DNA from: Balanoglossus misakiensis | Lineage: Eukaryota; Hemichordata | Length of the DNA: 64,000 nucleotides | Assembly: GCA_040954595.2 (NCBI GenBank) | Contig: CM082578.2 | Location: forward strand, 248,001 to 312,000 | Direction of reading: 5' to 3' | Shown here: piece after piece, positions 9,162 through 23,222 of the stretch | Layout of the letters: every line of letters begins with the position of its first letter | Numbering within the stretch: the first letter of the stretch is position 1 | Made by a program: the position numbers and the translations under genes | Notes under the pieces: generated by a model | Databases searched by the model: none | Seen by the model: the letters and a program-made list of their open reading frames with translations, nothing else | Told to the model about the DNA's origin: nothing

Positions 9162-12100
9162 GGGGGGGGGGGGGGACAGAACGGTTCAATACTACATTTA
9201 TTAGATATCAGCTAATTTTGGACAATCATCTAAAATCTAAATCATTTTTTCATATTTGGATATCTGATGATGTATGAAATTTCCATTATATGTAAAAATG
9301 GTGCTGATTATAAAAAATGCACTCTGAATGAGCTGATTTAATACAAAATTGCGTTTTATTCGTTTTTGCACCAAAAAGGTCATTTTTAGGCAAAACATTC
9401 TTTATTTTTTTAATTCGGTGACCTGATCATATATAAACAATTGCTTGTATGTTAAAAGTTTTTATGACTTTTAAAAGCAGTGACACTGGCGGCATTCAAC
9501 ACGAAAATAACAATTTTAGCCACAATTTGGTCAAAATGGTAAATTTTTGAAAATTACAAAAAATACCTGTTTTCTACATTTTCGGAAATCTGATGGAGTA
9601 TAGAATGCTCTTCGTACGTATATATCGATACAAATTCCACAAAAGACCGTCTAATTTGGCTCACTGCAGACAAAATTGCGTTTTACAAAATTTTCCTTGA
9701 AAATGTCATTTTTAGAAAAAAAAAATAAAAAAACCTTTTATCTTCGAATTTGGTGCCCTGATCATATATGACATGTTGATTGTATGTTAAAACTTTCGAC
9801 CACTCCAAAAATGCAGAGATATTGACGGAATTCAAGAAAAAATAGCCATTTTGGCCATATTTTGACAAAAATGGTAAATTTTTAAAAAATCATAAAAAAT
9901 TAACTCTTTTCTTCATTTTCGGAAATATTATGGAGCATGAAGTGTCGTTCTCTTGTAAAAAGTGCTGCAAATTCCAGAAAAGGCGGTATAATTTGAATCA
10001 CCCAAGACAAAATTACCATTTTCGACTTTTTTTCGAAAAATTGTCTTTTTTACAAAATAAATAAGAATTAATTCTTTTCTTAGTTTCAAACGGGTAGAGA
10101 TACTTTCCACACGGGTTTTCTAACATTGAATTCCCGTTCATCAACTCAGATTTCCTACAGCATAAGTCGGCTAAAACCCTGAGACTTTAGAGCAGAAACA
10201 GTTGCACACTGGTAACGTTGAAAAAGTCGATTTTTCTACGGCCTGGCTCGGCTAAATCTCCGTCACAATATGACAGACACTATCGTACGTTAGCAACGGT
10301 GATCAAGTCAGATTTTCAACGGCATGGGTTGGATAAAGCCCCGGCACTCTAGAGCAGAAACACGCGTACAGAGACCACGTTGATCAAGTCTGATCTCCTA
10401 CGGCTTGGCTCGACTAAAACCCCTGCACACTATGACAGACACTAGCGTTCGTTAGCAACGTTGATCAAGTCAGATTTCCTACGGCATGGCTTTGCTAAAG
10501 CCCTGACACTCTAGAGCAGAAACACGCGTACAGAGACCACGTTGATCTACTCACATTTCCTTCGGCCTGGCACGGCTGATGCCCCGGCACTATATATAGG
10601 ACACAGACTGGCGTAAGTTAACAACGGTAATCACGTCGGGTTTCCTACGGCCTGGCTCAGCTGAAGCCCCGGCACTCTAGAGCAGAAACAGGCGTACATT
10701 GACCACGTTGATCAAGTCAGATTTCCTACGGCGTGACTCGGCTGGTGCACCGGCTCTATATGACACAGACTGGCGTAAGTTATCAACGGTGATTACGTCG
10801 GATTTCCTACGGCCTGGTTTAGCTGAAGCCCCGGCACTTTAGAGCGGAAACACGCGTACATTGACCACGATGATCAAGTCAGATCTCCTACGGCCTGGCT
10901 CGACTAAAACCCCGGCACACCATGACAGACACTAGCGTTCGTTAGCAACGGTGATCAAGTCGGATTTCCTTCGGCCTGGCTCTGCAAAAGACCCGACACT
11001 CTAGTACAAAGACGTTGGCTAAGTCGGGCAAACCGAACAGGGAAAGTCACAGCGGGTCAACACTCGACATTTGTTCCGGTAGGACTGCTTTATTGCCTGT
11101 CAATTTATAGAGAAAGCCCGAATTTAACCAGGGCGTTTCAAACACCGACGTTAGTTGGGGGCACGGCCTGCAGTACTGCCGGGTAAGCTGACATCAGCGT
11201 ACCGCATATAATGTAGGGGGGGGGGGGAACAGAACGGTTAAATACTACATTTATCAGATATCAGCTAATTTTGGACAATCATCTAAAATGTAAATCATCT
11301 TTTCATATTTGGATATCTGATGAAGTATGAAATTTCCAATATATGTAAAAATGGTGCTGATTATAAAAAATGCACTCTGAATGAGCTGATTTAATACAAA
11401 ATTGCGTTTTATTCGTTTTTGCACCAAAAAGGTCATTTTTAGGCAAAACATTCTTTATTTTTTTAATTCGGTGACCTGATCATATATAAGCAATTGCTTG
11501 CATGTTAAAAGTTTTTATGACTTTTAAAAGCAGTGACACTGGCGGCATTCAACACGAAAATAACAATTTTAACCACAATTTGGTCAAAATGGTAAATTTT
11601 TGAAAATTACAAAAAATACCTGTTTTCTACATTTTCGGAAATCTGATGGAGTATAGAATGCTCTTCGTATATATATATCGATACAAATTCCACAAAAGAC
11701 CGTCTAATTTGGCTCACTGCAGACAAAATTGCGTATTACCAAATTTTCCTTGAAAATGTCATTTTTAGAAAAATAAAATAAAAAAACCTTCGTTCTTCGA
11801 ATTTGGTGCCCTGATCATATATGATATGTTGATTGTATGTTAAAACTTTCGACCACTCCAAAAATGCAGAGATATTGACGGAATTCAAGAAAAAATAGCC
11901 ATTTTGGCCATATTTTGACAAAATGGTACATTTTTAAAAAATCATAAAAAATAAACTCTTTTCTTCATTTTCGGAAATATTATGGAGCATGAAGTGTCGT
12001 TCTCTTGTAAAAAGTGCTGCAAATTCCAGAAAAGGCGGTATAATTTGAATCACCCAAGACAAAATTACCATTTTCGACTTTTTTTCGAAAAATTGTCTTT

Positions 12101-13946
12101 TTTACAAAATAAATAAGAATTAATTCTTTTCTTAGTTTCAAACGGGTAGAGATACTTTCCACACGGGTTTTCTAACATTGAATTCCCGTTCATCAACTCA
12201 GATTTCCTACAGCATAAGTCGGCTAAAACCCAGAGACTTTAGAGCAGAAACAGTTGCACACTGGTAACGTTGAACAAGTCGATTTTTCTACGGCCTGGCT
12301 CGGCTAAATCTCCGTCACAATATGACAGACACTATCGTACGTTAGCAACGGTGATCAAGTCAGATTTTCAACGGCATGGGTTGGATAAAGCCCCGGCACT
12401 CTAGAGCAGAAACACGCGTACAGAGACCACGTTGATCAAGTCTGATCTCCTACGGCTTGGCTCGACTAAAACCCCGGCACACTATGACAGACACTAGCGT
12501 TCGTTAGCAACGTTGATCAAGTCAGATTTCCTACGGCATGGCTTTGCTAAAGCCCTGACACTCTAGAGCAGAAACACGCGTACAGAGACCACGTTGATCT
12601 ACTCACATTTCCTTCGGCCTGGCACGGCTGATGCCCCGGCACTATATATAGGACACAGACTGGCGTAAGTTAACAACGGTAATCACGTCGGGTTTCCTAC
12701 GGCCTGGCTCAGCTGAAGCCCCGGCACTCTAGAGCAGAAACAGGCGTACATTGACCACGTTGATCAAGTCAGATTTCCTACGGCGTGACTCGGCTGGTGC
12801 ACCGGCTCTATATGACACAGACTGGCGTAAGTTATCAACGGTGATTACGTCGGATTTCCTACGGCCTGGTTTAGCTGAAGCCCCGGCACTTTAGAGCGGA
12901 AACACGCGTACATTGACCACGATGATCAAGTCAGATCTCCTACGGCCTGGCTCGACTAAAACCCCGGCACACCATGACAGACACTAGCGTTCGTTAGCAA
13001 CGGTGATCAAGTCGGATTTCCTTCGGCCTGGCTCTGCAAAAGACCCGACACTCTAGTACAAAGACGTTGGCTAAGTCGGGCAAACCGAACAGGGAAAGTC
13101 ACAGCGGGTCAACACTCGACATTTGTTCCGGTAGGACTGCTTTATTGCCTGTCAATTTATAGAGAAAGCCCGAATTTAACCAGGGCGTTTCAAACACCGA
13201 CGTTAGTTGGGGGCACGGCCTGCAGTACTGCCGGGTAAGCTGACATCAGCGTACCGCATATAATGTAGGGGGGGGGGGAACAGAACGGTTAAATACTACA
13301 TTTATCAGATATCAGCTAATTTTGGACAATCATCTAAAATGTAAATCATCTTTTCATATTTGGATATCTGATGATGTATGAAATTTCCAATATATGTAAA
13401 AATGGTGCTGATTATAAAAAATGCACTCTGAATGAGCTGATTTAATACAAAATTGCGTTTTATTCGTTTTTGCACCAAAAAGGTCATTTTTAGGCAAAAC
13501 ATTCTTTATTTTTTTAATTCGGTGACCTGATCATATATAAGCAATTGCTTGCATGTTAAAAGTTTTTATGACTTTTAAAAGCAGTGACACTGGCGGCATT
13601 CAACACGAAAATAACAATTTTAACCACAATTTGGTCAAAATGGTAAATTTTTGAAAATTATAAAAAATACCTGTTTTCTACATTTTCGGAAATCTGATGG
13701 AGTATAGAATGCTCTTCGTATATATATATCGATACAAATTCCACAAAAGACCGTCTAATTTGGCTCACTGCAGACAAAATTGCGTTTTACCAAATTTTCC
13801 TTGAAAATGTCATTTTTAGAAAAATAAAATAAAAAAACCTTCGTTCTTCGAATTTGGTGCCCTGATCATATATGATATGTTGATTGTATGTTAAAACTTT
13901 CGACCACTCCAAAAATGCAGAGATATTGACGGAATTCAAGAAAAAA

Positions 13947-13951
13947 TAGCC
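13947..13951. other. Satellite inversion junction with 5-bp microhomology (copy 1)
   Basis: To the left, forward satellite is in the AT module (aagaaaaaatagcc). To the right, the sequence is the reverse complement of the linker start (aacgtctttgtactagag). In intact units the first site reads tagccatttt and the second, inverted, reads ttagccaacg, so tagcc is shared at the join. No extra bases are inserted. Confidence 0.93.
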
Positions 13952-16900
13952 AACGTCTTTGTACTAGAGTGTCGGGTCTTTTGCAGAGCCAGGCCGAAGG
14001 AAATCCGACTTGATCACCGTTGCTAACGAACGCTAGTGTCTGTCATGGTGTGCCGGGGTTTTAGTCGAGCCAGGCCGTAGGAGATCTGACTTGATCATCG
14101 TGGTCAATGTACGCGTGTTTCCGCTTTAAAGTGCCGGGGCTTCAGCTAAACCAGGCCGTAGGAAATCCGACGTAATCACCGTTGATAACTTACGCCAGTC
14201 TGTGTCATATAGAGCCGGTGCACCAGCCGAGTCACGCCGTAGGAAATCTGACTTGATCAACGTGGTCAATGTACGCCTGTTTCTGCTCTAGAGTGCCGGG
14301 GCTTTATCCAACCCATGCCGTTGAAAATCTGACTTGATCACCGTTGCTAACGTACGCTAGTGTCTGTCATATTGTGACGAGATTTAGCCGTGCCAGGCCG
14401 TAGAAAAATCGACTTGTTCAACGTTATCAGTGTGCAACTGTTTCTGCTCTAGAGTGTCAGGGTTTTAGCCGACTCATGCTGTAGGAAATCTGAGTTGATA
14501 AACGGGAATTCAATGTTTGAAAACCCGTGTGGAAAGTATCTCTACCCGTTTGAAACTAAGAAAAGAATTTATTCTTATTTATTTTGTAAAAAAGACAATT
14601 TTTCGAAAACAAGTCGAAAATGGTAATTTTGTCTTGGGTGATTCAAATTATACCACATTTTCTGGAATTTGCAGCACTTTTTACAAAAGAACGACACATC
14701 ATGCTCCATAATATTTCCGAAAATGAAGAAAAGAGTTTATTTTTTATGATTTTTTAAAAATGTACCATTTTGTCAAAATATGGCCAAAATGGCTATTTTT
14801 TCTTTAATTCCGTCAATATCTCTGCATTTTTGGAGTGGTCGAAAGTTTTAACATACAATCAACATGTCATATATGATCAGGGCACCAAATTCGAAGAACG
14901 AAGGTTTTTTTATTTTATTTTTCTAAAAATGACATTTTCAAGGAAAATTTGGTAAAACGCAATTTTGTCTGCAGTGAGCCAAATTAGACGGTCTTTTGTG
15001 GAATTTGTATCGATATATATATACGAAGAGCATTCTATACTCCATCAGATTTCCGAAAATGTAGAAAACAGGTATTTTTTGTAATTTTCAAAAATTTACC
15101 ATTTTGACCAAATTGTGGTTAAAATTGTTATTTTCGTGTTGAATGCCGCCAGTGTCACTGCTTTTAAAAGTCATAAAAACTTTTAACATGCAAGAAATTG
15201 CTTATATATGATCAGGTCACCGAATTAAAAAAAATAAAGAATGTTTTGCCTAAAAATGACCTTTTTGGTGCAAAAACGAATAAAACGCAATTTTGTATTA
15301 AATCAGCTCATTCAGAGTGCATTTTTTATAATCAGCACCATTTTTACATATATTGGAAATTTCATACTTCATCAGATATCCAAATATGAAAAGATGATTT
15401 ACATTTTAGATGATTGTCCAAAATTAGCTGATATCTGATAAATGTAGTATTTAACCGTTCTGTTCCCCCCCCCCCCTACATTATATGCGGTACGCTGATG
15501 TCAGCTTACCCGGCAGTACTGCAGGCCGTGCCCCCAACTAACGTCGGTGTTTGAAACGCCCTGGTTAAATTCGGGCTTTCTCTATAAATTGACAGGCAAT
15601 AAAGCAGTCCTACCGGAACAAATGTCGAGTGTTGACCCGCTGTGACTTTCCCTGTTCGGTTTGCCCGACTTAGCCAACGTCTTTGTACTAGAGTGTCGGG
15701 TCTTTTGCAGAGCCAGGCCGAAGGAAATCCGACTTGATCACCGTTGCTAACGAACGCTAGTGTCTGTCATGGTGTGCCGGGGTTTTAGTCGAGCCAGGCC
15801 GTAGGAGATCTGACTTGATCATCGTGGTCAATGTACGCGTGTTTCCGCTTTAAAGTGCCGGGGCTTCAGCTAAACCAGGCCGTAGGAAATCCGACGTAAT
15901 CACCGTTGATAACTTACGCCAGTCTGTGTCATATAGAGCCGGTGCACCAGCCGAGTCACGCCGTAGGAAATCTGACTTGATCAACGTGGTCAATGTACGC
16001 CTGTTTCTGCTCTAGAGTGCCGGGGCTTCAGCTGAGCCAGGCCGTAGGAAACCCGACGTGATTACCGTTGTTAACTTACGCCAGTCTGTGTCCTATATAT
16101 AGTGCCGGGGCATCAGCCGTGCCAGGCCGAAGGAAATGTGAGTAGATCAACGTGGTCTCTGTACGCGTGTTTCTGCTCTAGAGTGTCAGGGCTTTAGCAA
16201 AGCCATGCCGTAGGAAATCTGACTTGATCAACGTTGCTAACGAACGCTAGTGTCTGTCATAGTGTGCCGGGGTTTTAGTCGAGCCAAGCCGTAGGAGATC
16301 AGACTTGATCAACGTGGTCTCTGTATGCGTGTTTCTGCTCTAGAGTGCCGGGGCTTCATCCAACCCATGCCGTTGAAAATCTGACTTGATCACCGTTGCT
16401 AACGTACGCTAGTGTCTGTCATATTGTGACGAGATTTAGCCGTGCCAGGCCGTAGAAAAATCGACTTGTTCAACGTTATCAGTGTGCAACTGTTTCTGCT
16501 CTAGAGTGTCAGGGTTTTAGCCGACTTATGCTGTAGGAAATCTGAGTTGATAAACGGGAATTCAATGTTAGAAAACCCGTGTGGAAAGTATCTCTACCCG
16601 TTTGAAGCTAAGAAAAGAATTTATTCTTATTTATTTTGTAAAAAAGACAATTTTTCGAAAACAAGTCGAAAATGGTAATTTTGTCTTGGGTGATTCAAAT
16701 TATACCACATTTTCTGGAATTTGCAGCACTTTTTACAAGAGAACGACACTTCATGCTCCATAATATTTCCGAAAATGAAGAAAAGAGTTTATTTTTTATG
16801 ATTTTTTAAAAATGTACCATTTTGTCAAAATATGGCCAAAATGGCTATTTTTTCTTGAATTCCGTCAATATCTCTGCATTTTTGGAGTGGTCGAAAGTTT

Positions 16901-19900
16901 TAACATACAATCAACATATCATATATGATCAGGGCACCAAATTCGAAGAACGAAGGTTTTTTTATTTTATTTTTCTAAAAATGACATTTTCAAGGAAAAT
17001 TTGGTAAAACGCAATTTTGTCTGCAGTGAGCCAAATTAGACGGTCTTTTGTGGAATTTGTATCGATATATATATACGAAGAGCATTCTATACTCCATCAG
17101 ATTTCCGAAAATGTAGAAAGCAGGTATTTTTTGTAATTTTCAAAAATTTACCATTTTGACCAAATTGTGGTTAAAATTGTTATTTTCGTGTTGAATGCCG
17201 CCAGTGTCACTGCTTTTAAAAGTCATAAAAACTTTTAACATGCAAGCAATTGCTTATATATGATCAGGTCACCGAATTAAAAAAATAAAGAATGTTTTGC
17301 CTAAAAATGACCTTTTTGGTGCAAAAACGAATAAAACGCAATTTTGTATTAAATCAGCTCATTCAGAGTGCATTTTTTATAATCAGCACCATTTTTACAT
17401 ATATTGGAAATTTCATACATCATCAGATATCCAAATATGAAAAGATGATTTACATTTTAGATGATTGTCCAAAATTAGCTGATATCTGATAAATGTAGTA
17501 TTTAACCGTTCTGTTCCCCCCCCCCCCTACATTATATGCGGTACGCTGATGTCAGCTTACCCGGCAGTACTGCAGGCCGTGCCCCCAACTAACGTCGGTG
17601 TTTGAAACGCCCTGGTTAAATTCGGGCTTTCTCTATAAATTGACAGGCAATAAAGCAGTCCTACCGGAACAAATGTCGAGTGTTGACCCGCTGTGACTTT
17701 CCCTGTTCGGTTTGCCCGACTTAGCCAACGTCTTTGTACTAGAGTGTCGGGTCTTTTGCAGAGCCAGGCCGAAGGAAATCCGACTTGATCACCGTTGCTA
17801 ACGAACGCTAGTGTCTGTCATGGTGTGCCGGGGTTTTAGTCGAGCCAGGCCGTAGGAGATCTGACTTGATCATCGTGGTCAATGTACGCGTGTTTCCGCT
17901 CTAAAGTGCCGGGGCTTCAGCTAAACCAGGCCGTAGGAAATCCGACGTAATCACCGTTGATAACTTACGCCAGTCTGTGTCATATAGAGCCGGTGCACCA
18001 GCCGAGTCACGCCGTAGGAAATCTGACTTGATCAACGTGGTCAATGTACGCCTGTTTCTGCTCTAGAGTGCCGGGGCTTCAGCTGAGCCATGCCGTAGGA
18101 AATCTGACTTGATCAACGTTGCTAACGAACGCTAGTGTCTGTCATAGTGTGCCGGGGTTTTAGTCGAGCCAAGCCGTAGGAGATCAGACTTGATCAACGT
18201 GGTCTCTGTACGCGTGTTTCTGCTCTAGAGTGCCGGGGCTTTATCCAACCCATGCCGTTGAAAATCTGACTTGATCACCGTTGCTAACGTACGCTAGTGT
18301 CTGTCATATTGTGACGAGATTTAGCCGTGCCAGGCCGTAGAAAAATCGACTTGTTCAACGTTATCAGTGTGCAACTGTTTCTGCTCTAGAGTGTCAGGGT
18401 TTTAGCCGACTTATGCTGTAGGAAATCTGAGTTGATAAACGGGAATTCAATGTTAGAAAACCCGTGTGGAAAGTATCTCTACCCGTTTGAAACTAAGAAA
18501 AGAATTTATTCTTATTTATTTTGTAAAAAAGACAATTTTTCGAAAACAAGTCGAAAATGGTAATTTTGTCTTGGGTGATTCAAATTATACCACATTTTCT
18601 GGAATTTGCAGCACTTTTTACAAGAGAACGACACTTCATGCTCCATAATATTTCCGAAAATGAAGAAAAGAGTTTATTTTTTATGATTTTTTAAAAATGT
18701 ACCATTTTGTCAAAATATGGCCAAAATGGCTATTTTTTCTTGAATTCCGTCAATATCTCTGCATTTTTGGAGTGGTCGAAAGTTTTAACATACAATCAAC
18801 ATATCATATATGATCAGGGCACCAAATTCGAAGAACGAAGGTTTTTTTATTTTATTTTTCTAAAAATGACATTTTCAAGGAAAATTTGGTAAAACGCAAT
18901 TTTGTCTGCAGTGAGCCAAATTAGACGGTCTTTTGTGGAATTTGTATCGATATATATATACGAAGAGCATTCTATACTCCATCAGATTTCCGAAAATGTA
19001 GAAAACAGGTATTTTTTGTAATTTTCAAAAATTTACCGTTTTGACCAAATTGTGGTTAAAATTGTTATTTTCGTGTTGAATGCCGCCAGTGTCACTGCTT
19101 TTAAAAGTCATAAAAACTTTTAACATGGAAGCAATTGCTTATATATGATCAGGTCACCGAATTAAAAAAATAAAGAATGTTTTGCCTAAAAATGACCTTT
19201 TTGGTGCAAAAACGAATAAAACGCAATTTTGTATTAAATCAGCTCATTCAGAGTGCATTTTTTATAATCAGCACCATTTTTACATATATTGGAAATTTCA
19301 TACATCATCAGATATCCAAATATGAAAAGATGATTTACATTTTAGATGATTGTCCAAAATTAGCTGATATCTGATAAATGTAGTATTTAACCGTTCTGTT
19401 CCCCCCCCCCCCTACATTATATGCGGTACGCTGATGTCAGCTTACCCGGCAGTACTGCAGGCCGTGCCCCCAACTAACGTCGGTGTTTGAAACGATCTGG
19501 TTAAATTCGGGCTTTCTCTATAAATTGACAGGCAATAATGCAGTCCTACCGGAACAAATGTCGAGTGTTGACCCGCTGTGACTTTCCCTGTTCGGTTTGC
19601 CCGACTTAGCCAAAGTCTTTGTACTAGAGTGTCGGGTCTTTTGCAGAGCCAGGCCGAAGGAAATCCGACTTGATCACCGTTGCTAACGAACGCTAGTGTC
19701 TGTCATGGTGTGCCGGGGTTTTAGTCGAGCCAGGCCGTAGGAGATCTGACTTGATCATCGTGGTCAATGTACGCGTGTTTCCGCTCTAAAGTGCCGGGGC
19801 TTCAGCTAAACCAGGCCGTAGGAAATCCGACGTAATCACCGTTGATAACTTACGCCAGTCTGTGTCATATAGAGCCGGTGCACCAGCCGAGTCACGCCGT

Positions 19901-22467
19901 AGGAAATCTGACTTGATCAACGTGGTCAATGTACGCCTGTTTCTGCTCTAGAGTGCCGGGGCTTCAGCTGAGCCAGGCCGTAGGAAACCCGACGTGATTA
20001 CCGTTGTTAACTTACGCCAGTCTGTGTCCTATATATAGTGCCGGGGCATCAGCCGTGCCAGGCTGAAGGAAATGTGAGTAGATCAACGTGGTCTCTGTAC
20101 GCGTGTTTCTGCTCTAGAGTGTCAGGGCTTTAGCAAAGCCATGCCGTAGGAAATCTGACTTGATCAACGTTGCTAACGAACGCTAGTGTCTGTCATAGTG
20201 TGCCGGGGTTTTAGTCGAGCCAAGCCGTAGGAGATCAGACTTGATCAACGTGGTCTCTGTACGCGTGTTTCTGCTCTAGAGTGCCGGGGCTTTATCCAAC
20301 CCATGCCGTTGAAAATCTGACTTGATCACCGTTGCTAACGTACGATAGTGTCTGTCATATTGTGACGGAGATTTAGCCGAGCCAGGCCGTAGAAAAATCG
20401 ACTTGTTCAACGTTACCAGTGTGCAACTGTTTCTGCTCTAAAGTCTCAGGGTTTTAGCCGACTTATGCTGTAGGAAATCTGAGTTGATGAACGGGAATTC
20501 AATGTTAGAAAACCCGTGTGGAAAGTATCTCTACCCGTTTGAAACTAAGAAAAGAATTAATTCTTATTTATTTTGTAAAAAAGACAATTTTTCGAAAAAA
20601 AGTCGAAAATGGTAATTTTGTCTTGGGTGATTCAAATTATACCGCCTTTTCTGGAATTTGCAGCACTTTTTACAAGAGAACGACACTTCATGCTCCATAA
20701 TATTTCCGAAAATGAAGAAAAGAGTTAATTTTTTATGATTTTTTAAAAATTTACCATTTTTGTCAAAATATGGCCAAAATGGCTATTTTTTCTTGAATTC
20801 CGTCAATATCTCTGCATTTTTGGAGTGGTCGAAAGTTTTAACATACAATCAACATGTCATATATGATCAGGGCACCAAATTCGAAGATAAAAGGTTTTTT
20901 TATTTTTTTTTTCTAAAAATGACATTTTCAAGGAAAATTTTGTAAAACGCAATTTTGTCTGCAGTGAGCCAAATTAGACGGTCTTTTGTGGAATTTGTAT
21001 CGATATATACGTACGAAGAGCATTCTATACTCCATCAGATTTCCGAAAATGTAGAAAACAGGTATTTTTTGTAATTTTCAAAAATTTACCATTTTGACCA
21101 AATTGTGGCTAAAATTGTTATTTTCGTGTTGAATGCCGCCAGTGTCACTGCTTTTAAATGTCATAAAAACTTTTAACATACAAGCAATTGTTTATATATG
21201 ATCAGGTCACCGAATTAAAAAAATAAAGAATGTTTTGCCTAAAAATGACCTTTTTGGTGCAAAAACGAATAAAACGCAATTTTGCATTAAATCAGCTCAT
21301 TCAGAGTGCATTTTTATAATCAGCACCATTTTTACATATAATGGAAATGTCATACATCATCAGATATCCAAATATGAAAAGATGATTTACATTTTAGATG
21401 ATTGTCCAAAATTAGCTGAAAGCTGATAAATGTAGTATTTAACCGTTCTGTCCCCCCCCCTACATTATATGCGGTACGCTGATGTCAGCTTACCCGGCAG
21501 TACTGCAGGCCGTGCCCCCAACTAACGTCGGTGTTTGAAACGCCCTGGTTAAAGTCGAGCTTTCTCTACAAATTGACAGGCAATAATGCAGTCCTACCCG
21601 AACAAATGTCGAGTGTTGACCCGCTGTGACTTTCCCTCTTCGGTTTGCCCGACTTAGCCAACGTCTTTGTACTAGAGTGTCAGGTCTTTTGCAGAGCCAG
21701 GCCGAAGGAAATCCGACTATATCACCGTTGCTAACGAACGCTAGTGTCTGTCATGGTGTGCCGGGGTTTTAGTCGAGCCAGGCCGTAGGAGATCTGACTT
21801 GATCATCGTGGTCAATGTACGCGTGTTTCCGCTCTAAAGTGCCGGGGCTTCAGCTAAACCAGGCCGTAGGAAATCCGACGTAATCACCGTTGATAACTTA
21901 CGCCAGTCTGTGTCATATAGAGCCGGTGCACCAGCCGAGTCACGCCGTAGGAAATCTGACTTGATCAACGTGGTCAATGTACGCCTGTTTCTGCTCTAGA
22001 GTGCCGGGGCTTCAGCTGAGCCAGGCCGTAGGAAACCCGACGTGATTACCGTTGTTAACTTACGCCAGTCTGTGTCCTATATATAGTGCCGGGGCATCAG
22101 CCGTGCCAGGCCGAAGGAAATGTGAGTAGATCAACGTGGTCTCTGTACGCGTGTTTCTGCTCTACAGTGCCAGGGCTTTAGCCAAGCCATGCCGAAGGAA
22201 ATCTGACTTGATCAATGTTGCTAACGAACGCTAGTGTCTGTCATAGTGTGCCGGGGTTTCAGTCGAGCCAAGCCGTAGGAGATCAGACTTGATCAACCTG
22301 GTCTCTGTACGCGTGTTTCTGCTCTAGAGTGCCGGGGCTTTATCCAAGCCATGCCGTAGAAAATCTGACTTGATCACCGTTGCTAACGTACGCTAGTGTC
22401 TGTCATATTGTGACGGAGATTTAGCCGAGCCAGGCCCTAGAAAAATCGACTTGTTCAACGTTACCAG
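13952..22467 (-). repeat. 2.05-kb macrosatellite, inverted block
   Basis: Five units or part-units run in reverse orientation, with poly-C tracts at 15465-15476, 17516-17527, 19401-19412 and 21452-21460. The first array (about 13975-14500) has only about seven 80-bp subrepeats, four fewer than the standard eleven. The array near 18090 lacks one A-B dimer (about 165 bp), shortening that unit to 1885 bp. Unit types mirror the order of forward block 2 (the cgttcttcg types first, then the tatcttcg type near 20883). The block ends where the BEL/Pao LTR begins. Confidence 0.94.
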
Positions 22468-22854
22468 TGTAGTAACCTCGATGTGCCGTCTCAAATGGCG
22501 CCCTAATTCACATCAAAGGCCACAGGGTTCTATAGTATTTGCCGTTAACTAACTGGAGCTCACCATCGCCGACGAACATTCCTTGTCAGATGTCACAGAA
22601 AACGCTGCTCGGAACTTTACACGAACATTTAATGACTGAACATACAACACTGGCACTGGATGATGCGTCGCGGTGGTTGAAGTTTCCGTAGAAAACTGGC
22701 AAAAATCCCCAGGCTAACTGTGCAAAAGTCCTCACATGTGCGCCATGGAATTTTCCAGATATTTTCTAAACAAAAGCGCATGCGCTAATGTACTCACAGC
22801 GCGAGGGCGCTAGACTAAATATTTCAGTTTCTCTAAGAACTGGGCGTCCTTACA
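22468..22854 (-). repeat. BEL/Pao 3' LTR, left arm
   Basis: A 387-bp segment is identical in layout to 28799-29185 on the other strand. On the minus strand it starts tgtaaggacgcc directly after a G-rich ttgggggctgg tract (a likely polypurine tract) and ends ttactaca. The TGTA...TACA ends are typical of LTRs. It carries the self-complementary agcgcatgcgct. No second LTR in direct orientation exists, so boundaries come from the satellite edge and the purine tract. Confidence 0.75.
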
Positions 22855-23222
22855 CCAGCCCCCAAATTGTTCATGAAAAAACATTAACAATTTCCATCCT
22901 AGCAAATTCAAAACGCCAACATCCATATGTGCCGAAATTACATATCAAATAGAAATTACAAAACAATATCTATAAATATCTCGAAACGCGAAGTCGAAAG
23001 TTTTTCAGGAAACGCGAATACAAGAATCCTTTTCTTCATGAATGTGATGATACATCCTTGACCATGCCCAGACCTCGTCCGGTCAATCATGCTGCCAAGC
23101 ATGATATCCAACACATCTGTACTTCAAAGATGAGATCAAACGCTGGACGTAGTGGATAGACTGGCCACTACTTGAGATCGTTGTTATTACAGCTGCTGGT
23201 AACTGCAACCATACCAATACCA

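Larger units (their letters stand above)
6951..13951 (+). repeat. 2.05-kb macrosatellite, forward block 2
   Basis: This block holds the rest of the interrupted linker and four forward units with poly-G tracts at 7121-7129, 9162-9175, 11216-11227 and 13268-13278, a spacing of 2041-2054 bp. The last unit is cut in its AT module at the inversion junction. Unit types can be told apart. The 7121 unit lacks seven bases (gaccact) near 7752. The 9162 unit reads tatcttcg near 9739. The 11216 and 13268 units read cgttcttcg there and share aaaataaaataaa. No gene is seen. Confidence 0.94.
1..15780 (+). repeat. Higher-order duplication, copy 1
   Basis: This 15.8-kb stretch recurs at 48221-64000 with an offset of 48219-48221. 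It contains satellite, a complete LINE insertion with its target duplication, and a satellite inversion junction, all in the same order. By eye the differences are A/T at 7209 vs 55429, A/T near 12232 vs 60450, T/A at 13375 vs 61596, T/G at 14805 vs 63026, a G interrupting a T run near 6803 vs 55022, and length changes in poly-G/poly-C tracts. The left limit is the window edge, so the true boundary is not visible. A recent tandem duplication and an assembly duplication both fit. Confidence 0.95.

Noticed and set aside
14517-14711. Repeated 60-81-residue open frames in the AT module (MESISTRLKL..., MSKYGQNGYF..., MFCLKMTFLV...)
   Set aside because: They recur only because the satellite recurs. 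Small indels shift or merge the frames between units (for example 30929-31172 vs 41031-41213), composition is Lys/Phe/Ile-rich as expected from AT-rich DNA, and no motif or start context supports them.
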